From: an uncultured Muribaculaceae bacterium
Lineage (GTDB): Bacteria; Bacteroidota; Bacteroidia; Bacteroidales; Muribaculaceae
Direction: 5' to 3'
Assembly (NCBI GenBank): GCA_910587185.1
Contig: CAJULY010000001.1
Coordinates: 310,001-374,000, forward strand
DNA: 64,000 nt
This document shows positions 32,285-40,772 of this stretch, piece by piece (the first letter of the stretch is position 1; the number at the start of each line of letters is the position of its first letter). The position numbers and the translations under genes were made by a program. The notes beneath the pieces were generated by a model. That model was not told the origin of the DNA. It saw only the letters and a list, made by a program, of their open reading frames with translations, and did no database searches.

Positions 32285-33825
32285 GCAGATTCCTCTCCGT
32301 CATATTGCTGAGCTGTCTCGCGCTCGCCGCGGCACCTTCGACACATGCACGCGACAGCCTATACATCTTCAACCGCCACATCATCCAGCTTCCGGTAGCA
32401 CCCGATTCAGCCGATGTTGAGCAGCTGAACCATAAAGCGTTCTGGCGCGCCTCAGCGGAGACATTCGGTTTCAATATGGGATTATGGGCCTTTGACCGCT
32501 ATATCCAGAAAGGACATTTCGCATATATTTCCTGGAGCACTATAAAAGAGAATTTCAGACACGGGTTCGAGTGGGACGACGACCATCTGAGCACAAACAT
32601 GTTCGCCCATCCCTATAACGGCTCTCTTTTCTATAACGCCGGCCGTTCCAACGGTTTCAACTACTGGCAGTCAGGGCTGTTCGCCGTGGGAGGAAGCGCA
32701 ATGTGGGAAATGTTCATGGAACGGGAATATCCCTCGACCAACGATATCATCGCCACTCCCGTCGGCGGAGCCGCCATAGGCGAGGTCCTCTACCGCACCT
32801 CCGACCTGATAATAGACGACCGGGCCACGGGAGGAGAACGTCTCGGGCGCGAAGTGGCGGCGTTTCTCGTGAACCCCATGCGGGGATTCACCCGCATAGT
32901 GACGGGACGCGCCTGGCAAAAACGTTCGACATCCGGACGCCGCTTCGGTATTCCGCCAATCAGTGTCGAGCTTTCTTCAGGCGCGAGAATGCTTGCGCTG
33001 CATGACAATGACGAGGGCTCAAAAACGGGCGCCGCCACGGAGATACATATAGAATATGGCGACCGCTATGCACCCTCGACCAAAGCTCCTTTCGACTACT
33101 TTTCATTCCTCATGGAACTGCAGGCCATGAAAACACAGCCGTTGCTGAGCCGCGTGGAAATCATGGGACGTCTGCTTTCCCGCGAAGTTCTTGACCGGAA
33201 ACATTTCAGTGCGACGCTCGGAATGTATCAGCACTTCGACTATTTCGACTCCGACACTATATCGAATGATCACGAGAGATCCTTTACGCGCCCCTGCGTC
33301 GTCCCGTATAAGCTCGGGACGCCGGCATCGGTCGGAATCGGCGCGATGTTCAAATATGAACCCAACCGCCACTGGACAATAGACGGATACGTCCATCTGA
33401 ACGGAGTTGCACTGGCCGGCATCCTCACCGACTATTACCGTGACTATCACCGCAACTACAACTGGGGCTCAGGCTTTTCAGTCAAAGCATGCCTTAACTG
33501 GGCGCTTGAGAAGGACAAAATTTCCGTGACCGCAGCCAACCAGTTCTACAAGATCTATACATGGAAGGGATATGACGCCGATTTCGACTGGTCACTGACT
33601 CCGGCCGGAAAACCCGTCAATATCCAGGGCGACAATTCAGTGGCGACATTCAACCATCTCGAGGCTCAGGTCAACTACCGCCTGTGGCAATGCCTGTATC
33701 TGACCGCCGGAGTGGATTTCTACACGCGCCACACCACCTACAGGATGACGATAGACAATAACACTTATCCCTCTATCGAGAGCAAGCAGATCGGCGTCCA
33801 TCTGATGTTGACCTACAAATTCTGA
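32281..33825 (+). CDS. DUF3943 outer-envelope protein
   Basis: 514 residues. Signal peptide at about 1-23 (ending ATHAR-like SAPSTHA). The DUF3943 region covers about 50-190 with WSTIKENFRHGFEWDDDHLS, NMFAHPYNGSLFYNAGR and EVLYRTSDLIIDD. The C-terminal half alternates like a beta-barrel and ends in an aromatic strand (IGVHLMLTYKF), so an outer-membrane location is likely. Function unknown. It is translationally coupled to the sulfatase maturase by a 4-bp overlap, an unexplained link, and converges on glnA with a 14-bp gap. Confidence 0.78.
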   Translation: MSRFLSVILLSCLALAAAPSTHARDSLYIFNRHIIQLPVAPDSADVEQLNHKAFWRASAETFGFNMGLWAFDRYIQKGHFAYISWSTIKENFRHGFEWDDDHLSTNMFAHPYNGSLFYNAGRSNGFNYWQSGLFAVGGSAMWEMFMEREYPSTNDIIATPVGGAAIGEVLYRTSDLIIDDRATGGERLGREVAAFLVNPMRGFTRIVTGRAWQKRSTSGRRFGIPPISVELSSGARMLALHDNDEGSKTGAATEIHIEYGDRYAPSTKAPFDYFSFLMELQAMKTQPLLSRVEIMGRLLSREVLDRKHFSATLGMYQHFDYFDSDTISNDHERSFTRPCVVPYKLGTPASVGIGAMFKYEPNRHWTIDGYVHLNGVALAGILTDYYRDYHRNYNWGSGFSVKACLNWALEKDKISVTAANQFYKIYTWKGYDADFDWSLTPAGKPVNIQGDNSVATFNHLEAQVNYRLWQCLYLTAGVDFYTRHTTYRMTIDNNTYPSIESKQIGVHLMLTYKF

Positions 33826-33839
33826 GACTGCGGCGGGGA

Positions 33840-35345
33840 TCAGACGTGGAAGAAACGGTTGACCAGAGAGGTCATCAGGCTAAGATCGGCTTTTGCTCTT
33901 TCGTGGAGATCCTTGTCATCGAAACCACGCAGCCGCGATTCGACAGCGTCAAGATAGGCCGGCGAGAACACGCCTCTCTCCTCATAGACCTTGCGCTGCT
34001 CCTGCAAAGCGTCGGCGCTCTCCACACACGAAGCAGGCAGATGTGACAGCGAAGCGAGGCGCGAGGCATTCTCCGGCTTGTGTATATCGACATCGACGTA
34101 GGTCCTTTCAGCCACTTTCAGCGGATCGCGCATCTCCCATCCGTGACGGCAAGCTACAGCGATCGCAGCAATGAGATAATAGACGTCGGCCGATCCGTCG
34201 GCCGAACGGATCTCGACGGTCTGACGCCCGGCTGCCGACCCTTCTCTGGCATAGCTTCCCGGATTGGCCTTTGCGCAAAGATCGTCCGATGTGTTCCATC
34301 CGAGCGGAACCCTTACGAGGACCGAACGGTTGCGGTCGCCCCAGCATATATTCGTAGGAGCCTCCTGATGGGGGACGAGACGGAAATATGAAGTCGGATT
34401 GGTGTTGCCGAATGCGGTTATGGAACGGGCCATATCCATCATGCCGGCGATTGCCGTGCGGGCATCGTTGCTGAGGTTTCCACACGAATCGAGCATGACG
34501 TTACGCCCCTCTCCGTCAAGGAGCCGCAGATGGACATGAAGCCCTGAGCCGGCCTTTCCGGTGGTTATCTTCGGAGCAAAAGTTATGTTGTAGCCCTCCT
34601 TCTCAGCAAGTCTGCGGATGACCCATTTTGCTATCGACAACTGGTCGGCAGCCTCCGTGCCATCGACCGGAAGGAATTCTATTTCGTTCTGCTCGTATGT
34701 GAGACCGTCGAGCGTGAAATTTCCCACTTCGGAGTGTCCGTATTTTATTCTGCCTCCCGCGGCCGCGATGAGCGACATGCAGCGAGTGCGGAAATCACCA
34801 GTCTTTACAAACGGAGCCGATTCATGATAACCTTTCTGGTCAACGGCCGGGAAGGTTCCGTCGGCAGGAAATATCACGTAATACTCCAGTTCACCCATTG
34901 CCTGGAACGTCAGTCCCGTCACATCCCTGAATGCTCTGCACGCTTTTTCGAGAGTATAGTCAGGTGAATTCGCCAGACGGTTTCCGTCTTTGTCAAAGAA
35001 AGCACAGAGCATGGTGACGGTCGGAATCTCTGCAAACGGATCGAGGAAAGCGGTGTGAAATTTCGGAATCACGTAAAGGTCGCTGTTGCCGGGCTCTATA
35101 TGCGCGAAAAGACTTGAGCCGTCCACACGCTCGCCCTGACTCAGAATCGAATCGAGATAATCCTCGTCATTGATGACAAAATTAAGCGTTTTCAAACGTC
35201 CATCGCCGGCAGGATACATGAAATTTATCATTTCTATCCCGTTTTCAACGATATATCTTTTTATGTCATTTATAGTGAAATCTCTGGCCGGTTTCTGCAG
35301 GAATGCAACAAGCCGGTTGCGGTTCAATGTTACAGATGAATCCAT
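33840..35345 (-). CDS. glnA: Glutamine synthetase, class I type
   Basis: 501 residues. Beta-grasp domain (about 1-110, with IVENGIEMINFMYPAGDGRL) and catalytic barrel. Metal and substrate motifs include MGELEYYVIF (first Glu pair), GHSEVGNFTL, NEIEFLP, SGLHVHLRL (His at the ATP site), the ammonium-side NPTSYFRLVPHQEAPTN and RVP-LGW. It makes glutamine from glutamate, ammonia and ATP. The start MDSSVTLNRN at 35345 is preferred; an upstream ATG at 35450 lies inside the DUF2007 gene. No Tyr adenylylation site is evident. The preceding DUF2007 gene and leader hairpin suggest shared control. Confidence 0.9.
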   Translation of the reverse strand: MDSSVTLNRNRLVAFLQKPARDFTINDIKRYIVENGIEMINFMYPAGDGRLKTLNFVINDEDYLDSILSQGERVDGSSLFAHIEPGNSDLYVIPKFHTAFLDPFAEIPTVTMLCAFFDKDGNRLANSPDYTLEKACRAFRDVTGLTFQAMGELEYYVIFPADGTFPAVDQKGYHESAPFVKTGDFRTRCMSLIAAAGGRIKYGHSEVGNFTLDGLTYEQNEIEFLPVDGTEAADQLSIAKWVIRRLAEKEGYNITFAPKITTGKAGSGLHVHLRLLDGEGRNVMLDSCGNLSNDARTAIAGMMDMARSITAFGNTNPTSYFRLVPHQEAPTNICWGDRNRSVLVRVPLGWNTSDDLCAKANPGSYAREGSAAGRQTVEIRSADGSADVYYLIAAIAVACRHGWEMRDPLKVAERTYVDVDIHKPENASRLASLSHLPASCVESADALQEQRKVYEERGVFSPAYLDAVESRLRGFDDKDLHERAKADLSLMTSLVNRFFHV

Positions 35346-35400
35346 GTCTATGTCTTTTATATATTTTTCAATTTTGGTAACAGTCAGTATAAGAAAACAA

Positions 35401-35649
35401 TCAGTAGGAATCGAAATTGAGGGTATTGACAATGTCAAGAGCCTTTTCAAGATCCCTGCGGCGAACCATCAGCCGCAACACGCCGAGGTCAGAGGTCCCG
35501 ATAGGATAGATCCGCGAAAAAATCTCGTTGTCTATCGTAGCCTCTATTCCCTCGCTTTCCAAAGCGGCAAGAGCAAGACGCGCCTCAACCTCTGTCATAA
35601 ATTCCCGACAGAGGACAATTTCATTCTCGGTATAATCGTATTTCAACAT
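35401..35649 (-). CDS. DUF2007-family small protein
   Basis: 82 residues, beta-alpha-beta fold resembling PII-like or ACT-like signalling modules. LCREFMTEVEARLALAALES followed by EGIEATIDNE is the family signature, and LRLMVRRRDLEKALDIVN forms the second half. It lies 55 bp upstream of glnA on the same strand, behind one leader. A regulatory role in nitrogen metabolism is tempting given the fold and position but is unproven. Confidence 0.75.
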   Translation of the reverse strand: MLKYDYTENEIVLCREFMTEVEARLALAALESEGIEATIDNEIFSRIYPIGTSDLGVLRLMVRRRDLEKALDIVNTLNFDSY

Positions 35650-35703
35650 AAGAAGTCATGTTTTTAATGGCACTTTCAGAAATATGCAACCTCTTTTCAG
35701 AAT

Positions 35704-35733
35704 AAAAAGGGACTACTCGCATAGTCCCTTTTT
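35704..35733 (-). promoter_or_regulatory. Terminator-like hairpin in the DUF2007-glnA leader
   Basis: Perfect 12-bp stem AAAAAGGGACTA (35704-35715) with TAGTCCCTTTTT (35722-35733) and 6-nt loop. It is a full intrinsic terminator placed between the promoter at 35792-35824 and the DUF2007 start at 35649. It could be an attenuator, the end of an ~80-nt small RNA, or a terminator of lpxH read-through. Confidence 0.65.
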
Positions 35734-35791
35734 ATGAGTTTCCAATAGGTACAATTTCTAAGGTAAAAAAGATTGTGTTAGGTTTACATCA

Positions 35792-35824
35792 CAAAGATAC
35801 CTTGTTTTTGTTAATGGCGGCAAA
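35792..35824 (-). promoter_or_regulatory. Promoter of the DUF2007-glnA leader
   Basis: On the minus strand TTTG (35824-35821), 21 bases, TATCTTTG (35799-35792). Start expected near 35785, giving a 135-nt leader. The remainder of the 307-bp gap 35650-35956 is AT-rich and shows no gene. Confidence 0.6.
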
Positions 35825-35956
35825 CTCTTTTATATGTTATGCAACAATGTTTTTAAGACCTCGGGCCTTTACTACAAGAATTTCTACTATTTATATTTCT
35901 AAATATCAACAATTTACGATTAATCGCCAAGATTAAGACCACTTTGTTAAACAACG

Positions 35957-36730
35957 TTAAACATCAGGATTAGTCCGATTCGCGTGCTGAATTTTCTTCA
36001 AAGAGAAAGATTTGCCGTCCCACACTCCGTAGGTCATCATGCTGAAAGCCTCGCCGAGAACGATCAAACGAGTATCGTCGGCCACATCCATATCCACGAG
36101 AGTGTGGCGGTGTCCGAATACGAAATAATCCACATGGCCATTCTCGCGCATATAGTTTCGGGCGAATCTTACAAGCAGATCATCATCCTTCAAAGTGGAA
36201 GAGGTTGAGGCGGGGCGTCCGTTGAGACGCGAATGCTTCGACCATGCAAAAGCGAACCCTACCGTCCAGCGGGGATGAATGGCGGAATAAAGGCGCTGGG
36301 CGAAACGGCTGCGGAAAAGAGAGCGGAGAAAGCGGTAACTGCGGCGGTCTTCACCGGCCCCGTCTCCATGCTCCATGACGAAACGGCGGCCGTCGATCAC
36401 TCTGTCAACCACACCGTCGGCCACTTCAAGACCAATCTCATTTCTGAGATAATCGAAGAGCCACACATCATGATTGCCTTTTAGCCACACTATCTCAGTT
36501 CCGCTGTCGGCAAGCTGGGCGAGAGCGCCGAGAAAACGCAGATGACCCTGAGGGGCCACCGTCCTGTATTCATACCAGTAGTCCATCACGTCGCCGAGAA
36601 GGTAGAGCGCGCGGGCCGTCGGTGCGATAGAGCGCAGCCATCCGGCGACAAGCCGCTCATGAGCCTTCGGATCGGCGATATAACCGGCTCCGAGATGAAG
36701 ATCGGAAATGAAATAAGTGCAGTTTCTCAT
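35957..36730 (-). CDS. lpxH: UDP-2,3-diacylglucosamine diphosphatase
   Basis: 257 residues. Calcineurin-like metallophosphoesterase with the LpxH set of motifs: ISDLHLG (about 8), LLGDVMDYW (about 46), LKGNHDVW (about 79), MEHGDG (about 115) and VFGHRHT (about 208). It hydrolyses UDP-2,3-diacylglucosamine to lipid X in lipid A synthesis at the inner membrane. It starts 14 bp after a SufT-like gene on the same strand and is probably co-transcribed with it. Confidence 0.9.
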   Translation of the reverse strand: MRNCTYFISDLHLGAGYIADPKAHERLVAGWLRSIAPTARALYLLGDVMDYWYEYRTVAPQGHLRFLGALAQLADSGTEIVWLKGNHDVWLFDYLRNEIGLEVADGVVDRVIDGRRFVMEHGDGAGEDRRSYRFLRSLFRSRFAQRLYSAIHPRWTVGFAFAWSKHSRLNGRPASTSSTLKDDDLLVRFARNYMRENGHVDYFVFGHRHTLVDMDVADDTRLIVLGEAFSMMTYGVWDGKSFSLKKIQHANRTNPDV

Positions 36731-36744
36731 GAGGCGCCGGATTG

Positions 36745-37065
36745 TCAGAGAAATCCGAGTTCAAGTTTGGCTTCCTCGCTCATCATGTCCTGATTCCACT
36801 CCGGCTCGAAGACGATGTTTATGTCAACACTCTTGACATCCTCTATGCTTTCGAGCTTTATGCGAGCGTCGTCAATGATGAAGTCGGCGGCCGGACAATT
36901 GGGAGCGGTCAGCGTCATATCGATATGTAGATTGGCCTCATCGTCAAGATCTATCTTATAGACGAGTCCGAGACTGTAGATGTCAACGGGGAGTTCGGGG
37001 TCGAAGACTGTCTTGAGCATCTCCACGACCTTCTCGAGTATCTGTTGTTTCTTTTCTTCTGTCAT
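36745..37065 (-). CDS. SufT/MIP18-family Fe-S assembly factor (DUF59)
   Basis: 106 residues. DUF59 motifs DPELPVDIYSLGLVY and MTLTAPNCPAADF are both present; the Cys is the conserved residue thought to take part in cluster transfer. It helps mature Fe-S proteins. In this genome it may work with SufE (18815). It lies between the AGCS symporter and lpxH, with its own promoter at 37086-37116. Confidence 0.88.
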   Translation of the reverse strand: MTEEKKQQILEKVVEMLKTVFDPELPVDIYSLGLVYKIDLDDEANLHIDMTLTAPNCPAADFIIDDARIKLESIEDVKSVDINIVFEPEWNQDMMSEEAKLELGFL

Positions 37066-37085
37066 TGTTTTCGAAGTTGATTCTA

Positions 37086-37116
37086 CAAAGTTAATGTTTT
37101 ATCTCGAAGTTATCAA
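37086..37116 (-). promoter_or_regulatory. Promoter of DUF59-lpxH
   Basis: On the minus strand TTG (37116-37114), 20 bases, TAACTTTG (37093-37086). The -33 element lies inside the last codons of the symporter gene. Confidence 0.7.
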
Positions 37117-38499
37117 CTCTTCCGTTTTTTCTTCACTTTCTTCAACGGGTTTCTCACACTCGGTCCCGAAATAACGGTCCGTTTCTTCGCGGACTTTCGA
37201 TCGGAGCAGAATCAAGGTCAGCATTGTGGGAAAGGCCATCAGAGCATAGAAAAGGTCGCAGAGTCCTACGGCGATATCAAGCGAGATTACAGCGAAAACG
37301 ACCAAAGTCAGGATGAACACTCTGACATAGATGGCCGCTCCACGCTCTCCGAAAAGATAGTGGGCGCAGCGCTGACCGTAGAAAGAGTAACTGAACATGG
37401 AGGACATTGCAAAACATGTCACTATCGCCATCAGCAAATATTCGCCTCCCGGAATGGCGTTGCCAAACGCATTCATGGCCACGCTAAGACCCTTTACCCC
37501 TTCCCCTTCGGGAATTTCTCCACAAAGCAGGACGGCGACCGCAGTCAGGGTGCACACAAAGCCTGAGTCTATCGCCGGCCCGAGCATAGCCACCAGCCCT
37601 TCCCTGACCGGCTCACGGTTGGAGGAAGTGCCGTGCATAATCGAGGCAGTGCCGACACCGGCATCATTCACCAGCGCCGCACGCCGGGCACCGATGATTG
37701 CCACTCCTGCAAGCGCTCCCCACCCCGCTTTCAGACTGAAAGCCTCGCGGAATATCGAAGCGAAAACAGCGGGCACGCCATCGAGATGGGTCAGTATCAT
37801 GTAAAGCACCATAAGAAAATATGCGCCAACCATAAACGGGACAAGCACCGAGGCTACAGAAGCTATGCGCTTGACGCCGCCTATGACAACAACGGTCACC
37901 ACCGTGGCGATCACGACTCCAATGACAAATCGCAGCAACGCGGGACTGGAGATCTCCGTGAAGGTCCCGACCGTAGAGACCGCGGCCTCTGTCAACTGAT
38001 TTGCATTCATTATGCAAAGAGTCCCGAACATACCGGCCACCGCAAAAAGAGCGGCCATAGGACGCCAGCGCTGCGACAGTCCGTTGCGTATTATGTGCAT
38101 CGGGCCTCCGTAGGGGCGCCCGGCGGCATCGAAGGAACGATATTTGATAGCGAGGACTCCTTCGTGGAATTTCGTTGACATCCCGACCAATGCGCTCACC
38201 CACATCCAGAATATCGCTCCCGGTCCGCCCATGACCAGCGCGATGGCAACACCGGCTATATTGCCCATTCCTACCGTGGCAGCCACTACCGAGGCAAGGG
38301 CCTGCGCGGAAGAAATCTCGCCTTTTCCGGCGCTCTGCTTTATCCTGAGCGCCCGCAGCGCATCGGGGAGATGGCGCAGGGAGACCATGCGGCTGTAGAA
38401 AAAGAGGAACAGCCCTCCGCAAATAAGAGTTATGAAAAGAGGATAACCGCAGATGCCATCGGCTACGGCTGTCAGTGTATCGCTGAATTTCTGCAACAT
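37099..38499 (-). CDS. AGCS-family alanine or glycine/sodium symporter
   Basis: 466 residues, about ten or more membrane helices. Family motifs include LRHLPDALR, a glycine-rich helix (AQALASVVAATVGMGNIAGV), GGPGAIFWMWVSALVGMSTKF, VNDAGVGTASIMHGTS and SYSFYGQRCAHYLFG. It imports small neutral amino acids with sodium. ATG 38499 is chosen because the promoter -7 box ends at 38556; earlier in-frame starts at 38553 and 38586 would precede or coincide with the transcript start. Alanine import fits the nearby amino-acid metabolism. Confidence 0.88.
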   Translation of the reverse strand: MLQKFSDTLTAVADGICGYPLFITLICGGLFLFFYSRMVSLRHLPDALRALRIKQSAGKGEISSAQALASVVAATVGMGNIAGVAIALVMGGPGAIFWMWVSALVGMSTKFHEGVLAIKYRSFDAAGRPYGGPMHIIRNGLSQRWRPMAALFAVAGMFGTLCIMNANQLTEAAVSTVGTFTEISSPALLRFVIGVVIATVVTVVVIGGVKRIASVASVLVPFMVGAYFLMVLYMILTHLDGVPAVFASIFREAFSLKAGWGALAGVAIIGARRAALVNDAGVGTASIMHGTSSNREPVREGLVAMLGPAIDSGFVCTLTAVAVLLCGEIPEGEGVKGLSVAMNAFGNAIPGGEYLLMAIVTCFAMSSMFSYSFYGQRCAHYLFGERGAAIYVRVFILTLVVFAVISLDIAVGLCDLFYALMAFPTMLTLILLRSKVREETDRYFGTECEKPVEESEEKTEELITSR

Positions 38500-38555
38500 G
38501 GAAAAATCATTTTTTACGCAACCTCTGAACCATGACGGTTTCGGAGTTGACATTG

Positions 38556-38587
38556 CAAATGTACGACATTGACGCCTCTTATCCAAA
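38556..38587 (-). promoter_or_regulatory. Promoter of the AGCS symporter
   Basis: On the minus strand TTTG (38587-38584), 20 bases, TACATTTG (38563-38556), a full consensus match. The -33 TTTG is part of the T-tract of the ddh terminator just upstream. Confidence 0.8.
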
Positions 38588-38593
38588 AAAACG

Positions 38594-38623
38594 AAGCGCG
38601 GATCCTTCAGAGGGTCCGCGCTT
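38594..38623 (-). terminator. Terminator of pta-ackA-ddh operon
   Basis: Stem AAGCGCGGA-t-CC with GG-g-TCCGCGCTT, 28 bp past the ddh stop, followed on the minus strand by CG and seven T residues. Confidence 0.85.
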
Positions 38624-38650
38624 TGAAATGTATGGATTTAAAACTATTGC

Positions 38651-39547
38651 TCAGACAAGATGACGCACGAGCTCTTCGCGGTCGCCCGGAAGAAGATCTA
38701 TGACGGGGATTTCTATCATGGTGTAGGCTCCGGGGCGCTGTTTCATCGACGCGCGGGCAACATCCACAAGAATCTGGGCCGTCAGAGCGGGATTGTTGAT
38801 CTTCATGTCGAACTCGAAGAGCTGGTTCTGGGTCTTTCCGCTCACGCCCTTGCGGGTCATGTTCACGCCGTGGCCCATATCCTTGACTTCATCGACCGAC
38901 TCGACCGCCATGACATGGGTCTCGTCGCTTGCGAAATAAGGATCGGCTTTGACGGCTGCGGCCACATCCTCCAGACGTGCGCCCGGCTCAAGCTCCACAT
39001 AGACCATGCGGCGATGTATGCCGGTTCCGAGGGGAATGGTCATTGAAAGCGCGTTCTTGACGCCCGGTTTCGATTTGACGCATACGGTGTGGCCCATGCT
39101 CATGCCGGGCCCAAAGTTGGTATATGTCAGGCCTTTCGGAGCGGCTGCCTGCATCAGGGCGCGGACCACGGAGTCACTGCCCGGATCCCATCCGGCTGAA
39201 ATAACCGCAACTGTATTGTTGGCCTTGGCTATCGCGTCGAGGTTACGGCGGAGATCGACGATGGATGTGTGTATGTCGAAAGAATCCACGGTGTTGATTC
39301 CCATGGCGAGATACTTCGAAGCATGCTTTTCGACCTCGCGGGTTGGAGTACAGAGGATCGCGACATCGACTTTACCAAGCTCAGTGATATCGGTGACAAC
39401 CGGATACTGCGCCAATTCGGCGGGTTTCTCGCCGAGCGAACGGCGCACGACACCCGCAATTTCGAAATCGTCGGCGGCCTCAAGGGCCTCCACCACAAAA
39501 TGTCCTATGTTTCCGTAGCCAACAACGGCTGCTCTGATCTTGCTCAT
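38651..39547 (-). CDS. ddh: meso-Diaminopimelate dehydrogenase
   Basis: 298 residues. Rossmann start RAAVVGYGNIGHFVVEALEA, then the family motifs STPTREVEKHA-like CTPTREVE, SAGWDPGSDSVVRALM and FGPGMSMGHT. It reductively aminates tetrahydrodipicolinate directly to meso-DAP with NADPH and ammonium, for peptidoglycan and lysine. It starts 2 bp after the ackA stop, so it is the third gene of the pta-ackA operon. That ties a wall precursor step to acetate/ATP metabolism, an unusual but clear arrangement. Confidence 0.93.
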   Translation of the reverse strand: MSKIRAAVVGYGNIGHFVVEALEAADDFEIAGVVRRSLGEKPAELAQYPVVTDITELGKVDVAILCTPTREVEKHASKYLAMGINTVDSFDIHTSIVDLRRNLDAIAKANNTVAVISAGWDPGSDSVVRALMQAAAPKGLTYTNFGPGMSMGHTVCVKSKPGVKNALSMTIPLGTGIHRRMVYVELEPGARLEDVAAAVKADPYFASDETHVMAVESVDEVKDMGHGVNMTRKGVSGKTQNQLFEFDMKINNPALTAQILVDVARASMKQRPGAYTMIEIPVIDLLPGDREELVRHLV

Positions 39548-39549
39548 TG

Positions 39550-40758
39550 TTATTTTTTAAGTTTTGAAACGATGTCCTGGGTGTCGCGGGCTATGGTCAG
39601 CTCCTCGTCGGTCGGAACAACGAGAACCTTCACACGCGACGAGGGCGTAGAAATGATTGTTTCGGTTCCGCGAGTAACCGCGTTAAGGTCTTTGTCAATC
39701 TCGACGCCCATGAATTTCAGCGGTTCACAGACATTCTCGCGGACTCCTGTCTGATTCTCGCCTACACCGCCAGTGAAGACAATCACGTCAAGACCGCCCA
39801 TTTCCGCTGCGTATGCGCCCACATATTTCAGGATGCGCAACTCATACATGTCAAGTGCAAGTTTCGCACGCGGATCGCCGGCATTGACTGCAGCCTCGAT
39901 TTCGCGCATGTCGTTGCTGATTCCGGAAATTCCGGCAACACCGCTCTTCTTGTTGATGAGAGTCTGCACGTCGGCAGCGCTCATGCCATGTTTTGTCATC
40001 AGATAAGTGATGGCTCCCGGATCGATGTCACCTGTGCGGGTACCCATCATGAGGCCTTCGGTAGGCGTGAGACCCATCGAAGTATCGATGCTTTTACCTC
40101 CGTCAACGGCAGTGATAGAACCACCGTTGCCAATGTGGCATGTCACCATTTTCAGCTTTTCGATAGGTTCACCGAGGATTTCGGCAGCACGCTGGCTGAC
40201 ATAGCGGTGGCTGGTTCCGTGGAAACCGTAGCGGCGCACGCCATCGTTCTTGTAATATTCATAGGGGATCGCATACATGAAGCTGCGAGCCGGCATGGTC
40301 TGATGGAAAGCGGTGTCGAACACTCCGACCTGAGGCACGTCGGGCAGCAGAGCCGTGATAGCCTCGATGCCGGTGATGTTTGCGGGATTGTGGAGCGGAG
40401 CGAGATCGTAGCAGTCCTTGACCTGCTGGATGACCTCGTCGGTGATCAGCACGCTCGATGCGAATTTCTCACCGCCATGCACCACGCGGTGGCCCACAGC
40501 GTCGATCTCGTCAAACGACTTGATGCAGCCTACGGTGGGATCGGTGAGGTTTTCGAGAATAGCCATGACGGCTGCCTTATGGTCGATCAGGCCGAGCTGC
40601 TTGATCTCTTTCGAGCCGTCGGGCTTCTTGAATTTGAGGAAACCGTCTTCGAGTCCGATTTTCTCCACACCGCCCTCGGCCATAGTGACGTCGGTGTCAG
40701 TGTCGATGAGCTTATATTTTACGGAGCTGCTTCCGCAGTTGAGTACGAGTATTTTCAT
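39550..40758 (-). CDS. ackA: Acetate kinase
   Basis: 402 residues. Begins MKILVLNCGSSSVKYKLID, the first phosphate-binding signature; HRVVHGGE, FDTAFHQTMP, GFHGTSHRYV (second signature) and HIGNGGSITA follow. It converts acetyl phosphate and ADP to acetate and ATP, a main energy step in gut Bacteroidales. It lies 14 bp after pta and 2 bp before ddh. Confidence 0.97.
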   Translation of the reverse strand: MKILVLNCGSSSVKYKLIDTDTDVTMAEGGVEKIGLEDGFLKFKKPDGSKEIKQLGLIDHKAAVMAILENLTDPTVGCIKSFDEIDAVGHRVVHGGEKFASSVLITDEVIQQVKDCYDLAPLHNPANITGIEAITALLPDVPQVGVFDTAFHQTMPARSFMYAIPYEYYKNDGVRRYGFHGTSHRYVSQRAAEILGEPIEKLKMVTCHIGNGGSITAVDGGKSIDTSMGLTPTEGLMMGTRTGDIDPGAITYLMTKHGMSAADVQTLINKKSGVAGISGISNDMREIEAAVNAGDPRAKLALDMYELRILKYVGAYAAEMGGLDVIVFTGGVGENQTGVRENVCEPLKFMGVEIDKDLNAVTRGTETIISTPSSRVKVLVVPTDEELTIARDTQDIVSKLKK

Positions 40759-40772
40759 TTCTATATGATTAT

